NCBI GenBank assembly: GCA_005883445.1
Contig: VAZL01000334.1
Coordinates: forward strand, 1-7,715
DNA from: Alphaproteobacteria bacterium
Lineage (GTDB): Bacteria > Pseudomonadota > Alphaproteobacteria > Rhizobiales > Xanthobacteraceae
Direction of reading: 5' to 3'
Length of the DNA: 7,715 nucleotides
The notes beneath the pieces were generated by a model. The model was not told the origin of the DNA. It made no database searches and was given only the letters and a program-made list of their open reading frames with translations. Position 1 is the first letter of the stretch; each line of letters starts with the position of its first letter. The translations under genes and the position numbers were made by a program. Of this stretch, positions 7,486 to 7,715 are shown one piece after another.

Positions 7486-7641
7486 GTGCCCAGCCAGGTT
7501 CGCTATTGAGTGATACCAGGAATGCTTGGCGCTAGCAGACGACGAAGTCCTCTTGCAACGCGCCGCCGGACCATACATTGGGTCATCATCGCCGCGGGCG
7601 AGGCGTGAACAAGAACAGCGAACGTCGCAGCCGGGAGTGCA
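7486..7641. promoter_or_regulatory. Divergent intergenic region
   Basis: This 156-base gap separates the starts of the minus-strand membrane protein and the rightward partial gene, so it should hold both promoters. The most promoter-like element is the palindrome TTGCAA (7553-7558), which could be a -35 in either direction. Rightward, TACATT (7574-7579) is 15 bases away; leftward there is no convincing -10 at standard distance. GCTAGC (7531-7536) is another short palindrome. GGGAG (7633-7637) sits 4 bases before the rightward ATG and is a plausible ribosome binding site. No operator or terminator could be assigned. Confidence 0.3.
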
Positions 7642-7715
7642 ATGCGGGAATTTTGGGTTGCCATCGGCTTGCTCTGGCTCGCCGGGGTGGGTCTGCGGCT
7701 GAGCATCTTGGCGGT
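7642..7715 (+). CDS. N-terminus of a membrane protein, possibly a CynX-type MFS transporter (cut by window end)
   Basis: Twenty-four codons run from the ATG at 7642, preceded by GGGAG at 7633-7637, to the window edge with the frame still open. The peptide is one hydrophobic helix: it opens with MREFWVAIGLLWLAG, continues GVGLRLSILA, and carries a buried Arg. From memory, the motif WLAG-x2-LRL-x-ILA at the start of helix 1 is typical of the CynX/NimT group of MFS transporters (cyanate or 2-nitroimidazole type), where it leads into a proline-rich PPV segment. Only the first helix is available, so the family call is tentative; a signal anchor of another protein is possible. The frame is the only one here that combines a ribosome binding site with a coherent membrane helix. 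Confidence 0.5.
   Translation, partial: MREFWVAIGLLWLAGVGLRLSILA

Noticed and set aside
7486..7578. Alternative start (ATG at 7578) for the GT-C-like protein
   Set aside because: It adds 31 polar residues before helix 1 with no ribosome binding site and would consume most of the divergent promoter region; it cannot be fully excluded without homologues.

Overview
The window reads as a stretch of chromosome from a GC-rich alphaproteobacterium, most likely of the Hyphomicrobiales (Rhizobiales), in the Bradyrhizobium/Xanthobacteraceae neighbourhood. The main marker is a clear PopZ (DUF2497) gene, a pole-organising protein restricted to Alphaproteobacteria, lying between a TolC-family gene and valS. 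This assignment rests on gene content and base composition; no species-level call is possible from reading alone.

Layout, left to right: (1) the 3' end of a TolC-family outer-membrane efflux/secretion protein (+). (2) A 159-base gap with a candidate promoter and a good ribosome binding site, then popZ (+). (3) A 410-residue major facilitator superfamily (MFS) transporter on the minus strand, ending 27 bases from the popZ stop. (4) A 90-base divergent gap with a perfect TTGACA -35 box pointing at valS. (5) valS (+), complete, with intact catalytic motifs. (6) A 748-residue polytopic membrane protein on the minus strand, whose stop codon lies 4 bases from the valS stop. It looks like a YfhO/GT-C-type membrane glycosyltransferase, and parts of it are visibly more AT-rich than the core genes. 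(7) A 156-base divergent gap, then the first 24 codons of a rightward gene whose N-terminus resembles an MFS transporter of the CynX type.

The tolC, popZ and valS genes are housekeeping: envelope export, cell-pole organisation and tRNA charging. The two minus-strand genes are separate accessory membrane functions, each convergent with its left-hand neighbour, and no multi-gene pathway can be read across the window. I see no RNA gene, insertion sequence, CRISPR array or phage element, and no convincing undescribed system. The least explained item is the GT-C-like membrane protein. The large overlapping open frames on the opposite strand of valS and the MFS gene are composition-driven shadows.
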